Positions 53,391 through 64,000 of a stretch of DNA of 64,000 nucleotides are shown piece after piece. The position numbers and the translations under genes are program-made. The stretch comes from DATARH01 sp963773625 (GTDB lineage: Bacteria; Pseudomonadota; Alphaproteobacteria; ATCC43930; CGMCC-115725). The notes beneath the pieces were generated by a model, which saw only the letters and a program-made list of their open reading frames with translations, made no database searches and was not told where the DNA came from. Position 1 is the first letter of the stretch; every line of letters starts with the position of its first letter. The DNA lies in contig CAVZCJ010000002.1 of the NCBI GenBank assembly GCA_963773625.1, forward strand, positions 45,341-109,340, read 5' to 3'.

Positions 53391-56300
53391 ATGCTGCGCG
53401 CCTTGTCGCTCATGTTCATCCTCGTCATCGGCGTCTTCGCGGCGCCCGCCGGGGCCGCTTCGGCGCCGGCATATGAGTCGAAGGACCTGGCGGATGCCGG
53501 AACGCAATACCGGCAGGATCTGCTTGACCGCGTCCCCGCCAACAAGCGCCTGCCCAACCTGATCCCGCGGCTGAAAAAGGACGCCGACGAGGAGTACCGG
53601 GCCAAGCGCTACCGCCAGGCGATCGACGATCTGGAGAGGGTGATCTCCTATGGCGCCGACGATGGAACCACCTGGCTGAAGCTCGCCCAGGCGCAGCTCG
53701 CTTATGACGACGAAGACCACGCGATGCCAAGCGCCTACAACGCGTATCGCAAGTCGAACGATCCGACCGAGCGCGGCAACGCGCTGTTCATCATCGGCAA
53801 GGATTACGACAAGCACGACAAGTTCAAGGAGGCGCTGGCGGCGTTCGAGGCCGGTCTGACCCTCACCAAGTCGGCGGGGGTCACCGAGCGGGTGGCGCAG
53901 CTCAAGGTGCTCGTCGCGTTCCGCGTCATCAAGGTCGAGGTCGAGGCGGAAGCCGACTTCGCCGCGCGCCTGCCTGCGCTTCAACGAGCCGGTCGCCACC
54001 AAAGGCGACATCGCCTATGGCAGCTATGTGCGCGACCACCCCGGCGCTCGACGGCATCGTCACCGCGCGCGGCGACACGATGTGCCTCGACGGGTTGAAG
54101 CACGGCACGACCTACCAGGTCGAGCTCCTGACCGGCTTCCCCTCGGTCACCGGCGAGAAGACGCTGTCGGACTTTAAGACCAACGTCGTCATCCCCGACC
54201 GCAAACCGTCGATCAGCTTCGCCGGCACCGGCTACGTGCTGCCGCGTGAGGGCAGCGCCGGGCTGCCGGTGACGACGGTCAACCTCGACCGCGTCAAGGT
54301 GCGCATCCTCAAGGTCAACGAGCGCAACCTGGTGCCGAGCATCGACGCCGAGAAGCTGACGATGACCTTCGGTTCCGACGATGTCGACGAGATCGCCAAT
54401 CGCTCCGGCGCGGTCGTCTGGAAAGGCGAGATGACGATCCAGCGCGAGCCCAACCGCGCCGTCTCGACCGCGATCCCGCTGAAGGACATCCTCAAAGACA
54501 AGGGCCCGGGGGTCTACCTCGCGGTCGTCGAACGCGCCGACGTCCAGGAGGGTGACGACACTCAACCGGCGACCAACTGGATCCTCGTTTCCAATCTCGG
54601 TCTGACTACCTATTCCGGCGCCGACGGGATGACGGTCGCGGTGCGCTCGCTCGCCGATGCGAAGCCGGTCAGCGGCGTGACCTTGCGGCTCTACGCGCAC
54701 AACAATACCGAGCTCGGCACCGCGACGAGCGACGCCGACGGTCTCGCCCGCTTCGCGCCCGGCCTGCTGCACGGCAATGGCGGCGACGAGCCGTTTGCGG
54801 TGATGGCCTATGGCGCCGAAGGCGACTTCAACTTCGTCGAGGTCGGCCGCGCCGCGTTCGACCTCAGCGACCGCGGGGTCAGCGGGCGCGACCAGCCGGG
54901 GCCGGTCGACGCCTATCTCTATACCGATCGCGGCATCTACCGGCCGGGCGAGACCATCCACCTGACCGCGCTGGTGCGCGACGACAAGGCGAACGCGCTG
55001 TCGGGTGTGCCGCTGACCTTGCGGCTGCTGCGCCCCGACGGCGTCGCCGTCGACACGCGCCAGCTCACCGGCGGCGAGCTCGGCGGCTTCTATCAGAAAT
55101 ACGCGCTGCCGCGCGACGCGCGGATCGGCACCTGGACGATCGAACTGAAGGTCGATCCGAAGGCGGCGGCAATCGCCACGACCGACGTTCGGGTCGAGGA
55201 TTTCGTGCCGCCGACCTTAAAGGTCGCGCTGTCGGCGAGCGACGAGCCGATCCGCCCGAACCAGGATTACCCGGTGGCGATCACCAGCCAGTATTACTAC
55301 GGCGCGCCGGGCGCCGGACTGACGGTTCAGGCGAACGCCTCGATCGCGTTCGACGACAACCCCTATCCGTCGGAGCCGGATTTCCACTTCGGCCTGGTCA
55401 ACGAAAAATACGACGGCGATCTCAAGCAACTCGATGCGCCGGTCACCGACGACCAGGGCAAGTCGTCGGTCACGATCAATCTCAGCGACCTGCCCGACCT
55501 GACCAAGCCGCTGGCGGCGACGATCGAGGTCGATGTGTTCGAGCCGAGCGGGCGGTCCATCGCCGCGACGCTGACCCGGCCGATCCGGCTGCGTCCCATC
55601 GCGATCGGGCTGCGCTCGTCGGCGGGCGACGACGCGGTGCCGGAAGGGCAGCCGGCCAAGCTCGATATCATCGCGCTCGACAATGCCGGCAAACGCGTCG
55701 CCGCGGCCGGGTTGCGCTGGGAACTGCTGCGCGAGACCTGGCGCTACGATTGGTACTCGGAGAACGGCATGTGGCGTCACCGCGTCCAGGTGCGCGACGT
55801 GCCAATCGATAGCGGCAGCGCCGATGTCGCCGCCGGCAGCGCCGCCACACTGTCGAAGACGCTGCCCGCCGGACGCTATCGCTGGGAGGTGACGGACAGC
55901 GCCACCGGGGCGCAATCGAGCCTCCGCTTCCATGTCGGCTGGTATGTCGAGGCCGAGCTGCCGGACGTGCCCGATAAATTGTCGGTGACGCTCGACAAGA
56001 GCAGCTATCAGCCGGGCGACACGGCCAAGGTGTTCATCAAGGCGCCGTTCGCTGGCGAAGCGGAACTGGCGATCGCCTCGAACAAAGTGATTTCGCTGAA
56101 ATCGTTCACCCTGCCCGAGGGCGGGACGACGCTCGACATTCCGGTCGATGCCAATTGGGGCAATGGCGTTTACGCGTTGGTCACCGCCTATCGGCCCCCC
56201 GTGCCGCCGGCCGCGAACGGCAACGGCACCTCGGCGCGCGGGCCGGGCAGGGCGGTCGGCCTCGCCTGGCTCGGGATCGACCCGGCGCCGAGGACGCTGA

Positions 56301-58618
56301 CCGTGACCTTGTCGGCGCCTGACGTCGTGCGTCCACGCGCGCCGGCCGAGGTGCCGATCAAGGTGGCTGGCCTCGACAAGGGCGAGGAGGCCTATGTAAC
56401 GCTCGCCGCGGTCGACGAGGCGGTGCTCAAACTGACCGATTTCGCCAGCCCCGCGCCGGGCGATTATTTCTTTGGCAAGGAGAAGCTTGGGGTCGAGTTG
56501 CGCGACCTCTACGGACGGCTGATCGACCCACATGCCGACAGGATCGGCGCCCTGCGCAGCGGCGGCGACCAGTTCGCCAAGCGATCGGTCGCCGGGCTGC
56601 CGGACAAGAGCAGTCTGGTGGTCGCGCTGTTCTCGGGCATCGTCAAGCTCGACGACAGCGGCGCGGCGACGGTCAAGCTCGACATCCCCGATTTCCAGGG
56701 CCAGGTGCGGCTGATGGCGGTCGCGTACTCCGCCAAGAAACTGGGCGCGGTGAGTGCGCCGATGACGATCCGCGACCCGGTGGTGACCATGGTGTCGCTG
56801 CCGCGCTTCATGGCGCCGGGCGACGAGGCGCGGCTCGGGGTGACGATCAACAACCTCGAGGGGCCGGATGGCGACTACGCGCTGAAGATGACCGCGACTG
56901 GGGCGGGCAACTTCGCGACGCCGGTCGAGCGCACGATCCCGCTTAAGGCCGGGGCCAATTTCAGCGATGGGTTTCCGCTGGACACGACGACCGTCGGTAA
57001 TGTCGCAATCCATCTCGACCTCACGGGGCCAAGCGATCTGCACATCGCCCGCGACTTCAAGATCGGGGTGCGGCCGGGGCAGTCCTATCAGCTCAAGCGG
57101 TTTGTCGGGCAGATGCCGCCGGGGCAGAGCGTCACGCTCGACGATGCCAGCGCCGACGAGTTCCTGCCCGGCACCGCCGAGGCGGTGCTGACGGTCGGGC
57201 CACGCCCGGAATGGGACGTGCCGGGTCTGCTGCAGGCGCTCGATCGCTACGCCTACGGCTGCCTCGAGCAAACCACGAGCCGGGCCTTGCCGCTGCTTTA
57301 TGTCGATGAAGTCGCGGCGCTATGGAAGGCCGATCCCGGGTTCTCGGCAGACAAGACGTTGGATGGCGCGATCGCGCATATCGCCGAGCTGCAGCGCTCG
57401 GATGGCAGTTTCGGGGTGTGGAACGACACCGACGACACGGTGCCGTGGCTCGACGCCTACGCCGCGGATTTCCTGATGCGCGCGAAGGAGCACGGCAAGA
57501 ACGTGCCCGACTTTGCTCTGAAAGGGGTGATCGGCTGGCTGCGCAACTATGTGCGGCAGGAGCACAAGGAGGACAATTCTCTGGCGGCGCTCGCCTACGC
57601 GCATTATGTGCTCGCCCGCGCGAAGGCGGACGATATCGGCGCGCTCCGGTATTTCAACGATACCTCGATGACGTTGCTGCCGACGCAGCTCGCCAAGGCG
57701 CAGCTTGCCGCCGCGCTCGCCGCCTATGGCGACACGACGCGCGCCGCCGCGGCCTATGCCGCGGCGCTTGGGCCGCCGCCGAAGCGCGATCCCAAGCTGC
57801 GCTATGTCGACTACGGCAGCGATTTGCGCGACAGCGCCGCCGCGCTCGCCTTCGCGGCGACCGATCCCGACAGCCAGCAGCGGCTGACGGCGATCATGGA
57901 CCGCATCGCCGAGCTGTTCGCGCATGCCGACCGTACCAGCACCCAGGAGCAGGCCTGGCTGCTCCTCGCGGCCGAGGCTGCGGCGAAGCTCACCGGCAAC
58001 AGCATGACGATCTCGGTGAACGGCAACGCGGTCGATACCCGCTCTGCGCCCGAGTATTTCCGGCGGCCGCTCGGCGCCGGCGCCCCACCGGTCAGCGTCG
58101 CCAATCGCGGCACCGCGCCGGCGTGGCGCTCGGTTTCGATCACCGGCGTGGCCAAGGCGGATTTGCCGCCGGAGAGCAACGGCTACATCGTTACCCGCGG
58201 CGTCTTCCGTCCCGATGGCACGACCGCCGATCTCGGCAAGATTCATCAGACCGATCTGCTCGTCGTGGTGCTGAAGGGCGTGCGCAAGAACGCGGCGCAG
58301 CCGGCGCGGGCGCTGATCGTCGATCTGCTGCCGGCCGGGTTCGAGATCCAGAACGCCAGCGCGCCCGGCGCGGACGGCGTCGGGGGTTACGCGTGGCTCA
58401 AGGATCTGTCGAGCACCGGCTATACCGAGGCGCGCGACGACCGCTACATCGCGGCGCTCGATCTGCCGAGCGGCACCTCTGAGTTCACCCTTGCCTATGT
58501 GGTGCGGGCGATAACGCCGGGCACCTACAAGTATCCCGCGCTCGACGTGGAGGACATGTACGACCCGGAGACCTACGGCCGGACCGCGATCGGCAAGCTG
58601 ACGGTGCTGGCGAAGTAG
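53391..58618 (+). CDS. alpha-2-macroglobulin family protein (frameshifted near 53970 and 54032)
   Basis: About 1742 residues. ATG 53391 has GGAG upstream and gives a cleavable signal peptide (LSLMFILVIGVFAAPAGAAS) without a lipobox, unlike E. coli YfhM. A TPR-like segment follows (about 60-170; DADEEYRAKRYRQAIDDLER). Macroglobulin-like domains include DAYLYTDRGIYRPGETIHLT and DKSSYQPGDTAKVFIKAPFA. The thioester motif is intact in YAYGCLEQTTSRALPLLYVD, with the reactive Cys and Gln. The alpha-helical thioester domain and receptor-binding-like end (AITPGTYKYPALDVEDMYDP) close the protein. These periplasmic proteins trap foreign proteases and pair with PbpC for wall repair, which is encoded four bases downstream. 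Confidence 0.9.
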
Positions 58619-58622
58619 GCCT

Positions 58623-60744
58623 GTGACCGGGACGGCCCCCACCCGCGCTGACGCGCTCCCTCCGCCGCCAGCGGAGAAGGGTTGGGGAGGGCGATGGCGA
58701 TGGTTGTTTGGGGTCGCTGTTAGTCTTGCGCTCCTGACCGCCGGGTATCTCGCGCTGGCGCCGCCGTCCCTTCTACGAAGCCAGCGGGTGTCGATGCTGG
58801 TGCTGGCGCGGGACGGATCGATCCTGCGCGGCTTCCTTTCCGCCGACGGGAAATGGCGGCTGCCGACCACGACCGACGAGGTCGACCCGCTCTATCGCCG
58901 CATGCTGATCGCGACCGAGGACCAACGCTTCGCGTCGCATTTCGGGGTCGATCCGCTGGCGATCGGGCGAGCGCTGGTGCAATTGGCCTGGCACGGCCAC
59001 GTCGTTTCCGGAGCATCGACCCTGACTATGCAGGCGGTCCGCCTGTTGGGGCGGCGCTCGCGCACGCTCGCCGCAAAGCTCGCCGAGAGTGGCGAGGCGC
59101 TGGCGCTGGAACGGCGGCTCGACAAGAATTCGATCCTCGGCATCTACCTGACCTTGGCGCCATTCGGCGGCAATCTCGAAGGGGTGCGGGCTGCCAGCCT
59201 TGCCTATTTCGGTAAGGAGCCGGCCCATCTGACCCCCGCCGAGGCGGCGCTCCTGGTAGCGATCCCGCGTTCGCCCGAGCGGTTGCGGCCGGACCGGCAT
59301 CCCGAGGCGGCCCGTCGCGCGCGCGACGCGGTGCTGCGGCGGATGGCGGTGGCTGGGGTCATCTCGCGCACCATGCTGGCCGAGGCTGCCGCCGAGCCGA
59401 TGCCGGCCACGCGACTTGCGTTGCCGTTTGAGGCGCCGCATCTAGCGCGCGCGATGCGTGACGACAACCCGCGCGACGCGGTCGTACGCACCACGATCGA
59501 TCCGCTGCTCCAGCACCGGGTCGAGGCGCTGCTGAGACGCGAGGCAGGGACGCTCGACCCGCAGGCAACCTATGCGGCGATCGTGGTCGATAATCGCGAC
59601 CGCCGCGTCGTCGCTTATGTCGGCAACGCCGATTTCCTCGCGACCGCCCGGCACGGCACGATCGACATGGCTCGGGCGATCCGCTCGCCCGGCTCGGCGC
59701 TGAAGCCGTTCATCTACGCGATGGCGTTCGACCGGCTGATCATTCACCCGGAAACCATCCTTGAAGACCAGCCGCGCCATTTCGGCGATTATGCGCCCGG
59801 CGATTTCGACGGCCGCTTTCTGGGCCAGATCACCGCGCGCGAGGCCTTGCAATATTCGCTGAACGTGCCGGCGGTGGCGGTACTCGATCGGCTCGGCCCG
59901 GGCAAGTTCACCGCCGCGCTCGCCGCCGCCGGCGTCCGGCTGAAGCTGCCGCAGCCGACCACCGAGCCAGGGCTTGCGATCGCGCTTGGCGGCGACGGGA
60001 TCAGCCTCTTCGACCTGGCGACGCTTTATGTTGCGCTGTCGCATCGCGGTGCGGTGGCGCCGTTGCTGACCCGGTTCGGCAAGACGGAAGGCCCGACTAC
60101 GTCGATCTTCGGGCCGGTCGCCGCATGGTACGTCAACGATATCCTCACCGCCTCGCCGCCGCCGCCGGGGATGTTGCCGGTCGAGGTGCGACGGGCGCGG
60201 CATCTTGCCTTCAAGACCGGCACGTCCTACGGGTTTCGCGACGCCTGGGCGGTCGGGTACGATTCCGAGGTGACAATCGCGGTTTGGGCCGGGCGCCCGG
60301 ACGGGACACCGATGCCCGGGATCACCGGGCGGACCACCGCGGCGCCCGTCGTGTTCAAGATCGCCGACCTGCTCGGCCCGCCGGCCAATCCGCGCCCGAC
60401 ACCACCGCCACCCGGCGCGCTGCTCGTCGCCTGCCAAGGATTTGCCGCTTGCGTTGCGGCGGCTCGATCCTGGCCCGGCCGAGCGCCGCGGTCGGGATCC
60501 TGGGGGTCCGAAAATCCTCTACCCGCCCGATGGCTCGATCGTCGAATGGCACGGCGAGGAGGTACCGCTCGAAGCTGCGGGCGGCGCCGGGCCCCTGCGC
60601 TGGCTTGTCGATGGGCGGCTCCTGCCGCCGGGGCCGCCGCGCAAGGAGCTGTTCTGGACCCCGGGCGGAATCGGCTTCGCCCACCTCACGGTGATCGACG
60701 CCGCCGGCCGCAGCGCCCACGCCACGGTGCGGCTACAACCGTAA
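58623..60744 (+). CDS. pbpC: penicillin-binding protein 1C (frameshifted near 60440)
   Basis: About 706 residues from GTG 58623. The cytoplasmic N-terminus (residues 4-23) is translated repeat sequence (ADALPPPPAEKGWGG). A membrane helix is at about 28-48. The GT51 domain has LIATEDQRFASHFGVDPLAI with the catalytic Glu, GASTLTMQAVRLL and RRLDKNSILGIYLTLAPFGG. The transpeptidase has SPGSALKPFIYAMAFDRLII with the nucleophile Ser (SxxK), YSLNVPAVAVLDRLG (SxN) and FKTGTSYGFRDAWAVGYD (KTG). After a frame change the biPBP_C domain ends VDGRLLPPGPPRKELFW and VIDAAGRSAHATVRLQP. It is the wall-repair partner of the upstream macroglobulin. Confidence 0.92.
58633..58692. repeat. palindromic repeat at the 5' end of pbpC
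   Basis: A C-rich block (GGCCCCCACCCGCGCTGACG) is followed by the hairpin CTCCGCC/GGCGGAG-like CTCCGCCGCCAGCGGAG and the G-rich tail AAGGGTTGGGGAGGGC. The tail matches the minus strand of the heme A synthase element (AGGGTTGGGGTGGGGGC). It lies entirely inside the coding region, in frame. Confidence 0.65.
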
Positions 60745-61602
60745 TCAGGTGGCGGGCGGTAGCTGGTAGGGAGGCCGGTGCAGGCCGGCGGGCGAGATGG
60801 TGAAAATCTCGTAGCCGGTCGCGGTAACCCCGATGGTGTGCTCGAACTGGGCGGACAGCGAGCGGTCCTTGGTGACCGCGGTCCAGCCGTCGTTCAGCAC
60901 CTTCACCTCCCATCGCCCGGCGTTGATCATCGGTTCGATGGTGAAGAACATGCCCTCTTGCATCACCGGCCCGTCTTGCGGGCGGCCGTAATGAAGGATC
61001 GAGGGCGCGTCGTGGAAAACCCGGCCGACGCCGTGGCCGCAGAAATCGCGCACAACGGAGTACCGGTGGCTCTCGGCGTAGCGCTGGATCGCATCGCCGA
61101 TGACGCCGATGTGGAGCCCCGGTTTGATCGCGGCGATGCCGCGCATCATCGCTTCGTAGGTGACGTCGACCAGTTTGCGCGCCTTCAACGGAATGCGGTC
61201 GCCGACGAAGTACATGCGGCTGCTGTCACCGTGCCAGCCGTCGAGGATCGGGGTGACGTCGATATTGAGAATGTCGCCCTCTAGCAGCCGCCGCTCGCCG
61301 GGGATGCCGTGGCAAACGACGTGGTTGATCGAGGTGCAGATCGCCTTCGGGAACCCGCGATAGCCAAGCGGTGCCGAGATCGCGCCGTGGTCGGTCACGA
61401 ATTCGTGGCAGAGGCGGTCGAGCTCGCCGGTGGTGACCCCGGGCACGACATGGGGAACGATGAAATCGAGCGTGGCGGCGGCCAGAGCCCCGGCTTTGCG
61501 CATGCCCTCGAAGGCCGCGGGTCCATGGATTTTGATCGAGCCGGGCCGCACGGCCGCCTCGCGGCTCGAATCCATGCCCAACATCACGTCTTGCTGCATC
61601 AC
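60745..61602 (-). CDS. map: type I methionine aminopeptidase
   Basis: 285 residues from ATG 61602. It removes the initiator Met. The pita-bread fold motifs are GMRKAGALAAATLDFIVPHV, ICTSINHVVCHGIPGERRLL with the conserved His, LLEGDILNIDVTPILDGWHG with the metal Asp pair, VVRDFCGHGVGRVFHDAPSI with the metal His, MFFTIEPMINAGRWEVKVLN with the metal Glu, and SAQFEHTIGVTATG with the final Glu. The N-terminal 25 residues before SIKIHGPAAF are a short extension. The stop abuts the pbpC stop with no gap (convergent). It is divergent from the CinA-like gene. Confidence 0.95.
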   Translation of the reverse strand: MMQQDVMLGMDSSREAAVRPGSIKIHGPAAFEGMRKAGALAAATLDFIVPHVVPGVTTGELDRLCHEFVTDHGAISAPLGYRGFPKAICTSINHVVCHGIPGERRLLEGDILNIDVTPILDGWHGDSSRMYFVGDRIPLKARKLVDVTYEAMMRGIAAIKPGLHIGVIGDAIQRYAESHRYSVVRDFCGHGVGRVFHDAPSILHYGRPQDGPVMQEGMFFTIEPMINAGRWEVKVLNDGWTAVTKDRSLSAQFEHTIGVTATGYEIFTISPAGLHRPPYQLPPAT

Positions 61603-61743
61603 CGCACGCTCTTTCGCATGCTGCCAATATCGGTTGCCCGGCGGCTCGCGGCAATCCCGGTTTGCGCCTAATTCGCGGCGCGCGATTGTGCCGGCGTGCG
61701 GCTTTGCCTATGAAGAGCAAAGCCACCGCCAACGAGAGCGACG

Positions 61744-62521
61744 ATGCCAAGCCGCGCGGACAGCCCGCCGAAGACCTACACCGCCTGCGTCCTCATAATC
61801 GGTAATGAGATCCTGTCAGGGCGCGTGCAGGACGAGAACATCGCCTTTCTCGCCAAGGGGCTGAACGAGGCGGGCATCCGCCTCAAGGAAGTGCGGGTGA
61901 TCCCCGACGATAGCGACACCATTGTCGGCACGGTCAACGAGGTGCGGCGCACGTTCGACTACGTCTTCACCACCGGCGGCATCGGTCCGACCCATGACGA
62001 CATCACGGCGCAGAGCATCGCCGAAGCCTTCGCGGTGAAGCTGATCCTCCATCCCGAGGCGAAGCGGCTCCTGGAGAGCCATTATCCTGCCGGCGCGGTC
62101 AACGAGGCGCGGATGCGCATGGCCTATGTCCCGGATGGGGCCGTGCTTGCTGCCCAACCCGATCTCGCGCGCGCCCGGCTTTCGCGTCGGCAACGTCTAT
62201 GTGATGGCGGGCGTGCCGCAGATCATGCAGGCGACGTTTCGCGAGCTGAGCTACAACCTCAAGGGCGGCGCCAAGGTGCTGAGCCGCAGTGTGAGCTGCA
62301 GCCTCGGCGAGGGAGTTCTGGCGCAAGGGCTCGGCGAGCTGCAGGCACGCTACGACGATCTCGAAATCGGCTCCTACCCCTATTTCCGCCGCGCCGATTT
62401 TGGGGTCACGCTGGTCATTCGCGGCACCGACCGGACGCGGCTGCTGGCGGCCGCCGAGGAGCTGAAGGCGCTGATCCTGTCCTTGGGCGGCGATCCCCAC
62501 GAAGGCGCGAGCGAGGATTAG
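61744..62521 (+). CDS. CinA-like molybdopterin-binding (MoCF) domain protein (frameshifted near 62145)
   Basis: About 259 residues from ATG 61744. The MoCF domain shows TACVLIIGNEILSGRVQDEN, IAFLAKGLNEAGIRLKEVRV, FDYVFTTGGIGPTHDDITAQ and YPAGAVNEARMRMAYVPDGA. After one frame change come PNPISRAPGFRVGNVYVMAG and VPQIMQATFRELSYNL. The C-terminus (LEIGSYPYFRRADFGVTLVI) fits the short family lacking the nicotinamide-nucleotide amidase domain of full CinA. It has been linked to competence/damage or nucleotide hydrolysis in relatives, and no firm role is known for the short form. Confidence 0.85.
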
Positions 62522-62540
62522 CGTGTTACGCTGCGGTAGC

Positions 62541-62582
62541 GCGGACGTGGCGAAACGGTAGACGCAGCAGACTTAAAATCCA
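62541..62582 (+). tRNA. tRNA-Leu (anticodon TAA), 5' half only, broken by integration
   Basis: GCGGACGTGGCGAAACGGTA, then GACGCAGCAGACTTAAAATC, is the acceptor strand, D-arm and anticodon arm of tRNA-Leu(UAA), with the anticodon in ACTTAAAA. The D-loop seems one base short of the usual form. After 62581 the sequence turns AT-rich and the rest of the anticodon stem, long variable arm, T-arm and 3' acceptor strand are missing. A tyrosine recombinase starts 130 bases on, so the junction is a probable attachment site in the anticodon arm. Confidence 0.75.
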
Positions 62583-62679
62583 TTTGTAGCTCATTGATTT
62601 AGATAAATTATATAAATATATCAATAAGTTAACTAAATTTCGGCATCAGAGGTAGCCTTCCACAATCCTTTCACATTTC

Positions 62680-62708
62680 TTGACCATTTTGGCCCTTTGG
62701 CGTATGAT
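62680..62708 (+). promoter_or_regulatory. strong promoter directly ahead of the integrase
   Basis: TTGACC (62680-62685) and TATGAT (62703-62708) are spaced by exactly 17 bases. The expected transcription start, about seven bases after the -10, falls on or next to the integrase ATG at 62715, so the mRNA may be leaderless. The AT-rich stretch 62583-62679 upstream could hold recombinase arm sites, but I see no clear direct repeats. Confidence 0.65.
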
Positions 62709-62714
62709 CACGCC

Positions 62715-64000
62715 ATGACGATTACGCACGACCTCATAGGCGGCAAACTGCACGTCTACCGGCGCGAGAACAGCCGCTACTGGCAATGCGCCAGCTACCT
62801 TGCTGGCCGCAATCACCGCACGACGACCAAGACCGATAGCCTCGAACGCGCCAAGGCCTTCGCCGAGGAATGGTATTTCGACCTGCGCCTCAAGAACCGC
62901 TCCGGCGAGCTGCGCGGCGGCCGGAGCTTCAAGGCCGCCTCCGAGTTATTCGTGCGCGAGTACGAGGCACTCACCGCCGGCGAGCGCAATCCCGACTACG
63001 TGAAGGGGCACGGGACGCGCCTGCGCGTTCATCTCCTCCCGTTCTTCGGCAACAAATCCGTATCAGACATAACGCCGGCCCTCGTGGCCGACTACCGCAT
63101 TCACCGCTTGACCTCCCGCAAGCACCCCAAGACCGGGGAGCCGATGCGCCCGGCGCGCAGCACGATGCATCAAGAGGTCGTGACCTTGCGGCATGTGCTC
63201 AAAACCGCCGAGCGCCAAGGCTGGATCAAGTTCATCCCGAACCTTTCTCCTCCCTACAAGACCTCGGGCAAGATCAGCCATCGCGCCTGGTTCTCCCCCG
63301 AGGAATACAAACAGCTCTACGAGGCCACGCGGGCGCGCGCGGCACATCCGCCCAAGCCGCGCTGGAAATGGCAATGCGAGCAGATGCACGACTTCGTGCT
63401 CTTCATGGTCAACACCGGCCTGCGGCCCGACGAAGCGCTGCGGCTCGAATTCCGCGACGTGGAGATCGTCGAGGACGCCGCATCGGGCGAGACCATCCTT
63501 GAGATCAGCGTGCGCGGCAAACGCGGCGTCGGCTATTGCAAGAGCATGCCCGGCGCGGTGTTGCCCTTCGAGCGACTGCGCGACCGCCGCGGCCGACATC
63601 GCTGGGCCGCGATAGCTCCAGCAACACGATTGAGAAAGCCCGAGGAGCAACGCCGGCAAGCCCCGGCCGACCGACCGGCTGTTCCCTCGCACTCACCACG
63701 AGCTTTTCAATGCGATCCTCAATGAAGAGGGTCTCAAGAAGGATCGGGAAGGCCTGCCGCGCACGGCCTACAGCCTGCGGCACACCTACATCTGCCTGCG
63801 GCTGATGGAGGGTGCCGACATCTACCAGATCGCCAAAAACTGCCGCACCAGCGTCGAGATGATCGAGAAATTCTACGCCGCCCACATCAAGAACATGATC
63901 GATGCGGCGGCGGTCAATGTCAGAAGGGCGGCTACACCTGCCGCCCCAAAGGCGCGGCCGAACGGCCGTACTCCAAGGGCTGGCGCGAACGCAAAAAGCC
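62715..64000 (+). CDS. tyrosine recombinase/phage-type integrase (frameshifted, runs to window end)
   Basis: It starts at ATG 62715 (TITHDLIGGKLHVYRRENSR). A TTG at 62697 is the alternative. The N-terminal arm and core-binding domains span about 1-190 (FKAASELFVREYEALTAGER, GHGTRLRVHLLPFFGNKSVS, MHQEVVTLRHVLKTAERQGW). The catalytic domain has Arg in VNTGLRPDEALRLEFRDVEI and a beta-hairpin Lys in ISVRGKRGVGYCKSMPG. After a frame change near 63600-63660 come the HxxR box in TAYSLRHTYICLRLMEGADI and the Tyr in EMIEKFYAAHIKNMIDAAAV. All key residues are present, so it should be active. Its gene lies directly next to the broken tRNA-Leu. Confidence 0.88.

Noticed and set aside
55217..57271. Long minus-strand open frame opposite the macroglobulin gene
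   Set aside because: It is an antisense shadow of conserved coding sequence with Arg/His-rich composition; no start signal or domain.
62541..62715. Group I intron in tRNA-Leu(TAA)
   Set aside because: Such introns occur at the anticodon of this tRNA in some bacteria, but no 3' exon or intron core is found and an integrase gene follows at once, so integration explains it better.

Overview
The window is a GC-rich stretch of bacterial chromosome that looks alphaproteobacterial. Supporting markers are a COX15-type heme A synthase, a Usg protein, a SAM-II riboswitch in front of metZ, EI-Ntr (ptsP), UbiG, and a comF/grxC/nitrilase/DUF1178/ubiG/lysC neighbourhood. The order cannot be fixed from the sequence alone.

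Layout. 1-9.7 kb: the 3' end of katG, heme A synthase, usg, ruvX, then gatC-gatA and gatB split by a CmcJ/NvfI-type oxygenase gene, followed by a glycosyltransferase and hpt. 10-18.7 kb: AI-2E permease, thiol-dioxygenase-like cupin, OmpA-like lipoprotein, a Tat-exported beta-glucosidase with a gluconolactonase, a lone Flp pilin, a LigB-type dioxygenase, a hydrophobic-W-repeat protein, two tRNAs (Ser, Lys) and an alpha/beta hydrolase. 18.8-27.6 kb: secA, a structured candidate RNA with a terminator, argJ, a Nudix hydrolase, an LpxC-like deacetylase, an NDUFAF5-like methyltransferase and a PAS sensor kinase lacking the usual phospho-accepting His. 27.6-38.6 kb: the housekeeping run comF, grxC, nitrilase, methyltransferase, DUF1178, ubiG, lysC, nitronate monooxygenase-like, ptsP, rodZ-like, ispG. 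38.8-48.6 kb: accessory transport and catabolism (DcaP-like porin, Crp/Fnr regulator, amidohydrolase, HisD/HpsN-like dehydrogenase, lone phage-baseplate OB-fold protein, SDR, TRAP-type binding protein, NAD-dependent dehydrogenase). 48.6-53.2 kb: sulfur assimilation (cysI, metZ under SAM-II) and a GarR-type reductase. 53.4-62.5 kb: the alpha-2-macroglobulin/PbpC envelope-defence pair, map and a CinA-like protein. 62.5 kb to the end: an integrative element that breaks a tRNA-Leu(TAA) gene, with its tyrosine recombinase running off the window.

Two features run through the whole window. First, more than twenty clearly functional genes, several essential (secA, gatA, ispG, argJ, ptsP), carry single-base frameshifts with conserved protein on both sides. 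This is best read as uncorrected sequencing indels, not decay, so each affected gene is annotated as one CDS spanning the shift. Second, short repeats are scattered about: a palindromic element read as protein inside heme A synthase and at the PbpC N-terminus, a hairpin element that appears to supply the Shine-Dalgarno sequence of the Nudix gene, and three intergenic clusters of an AACAG-type motif.
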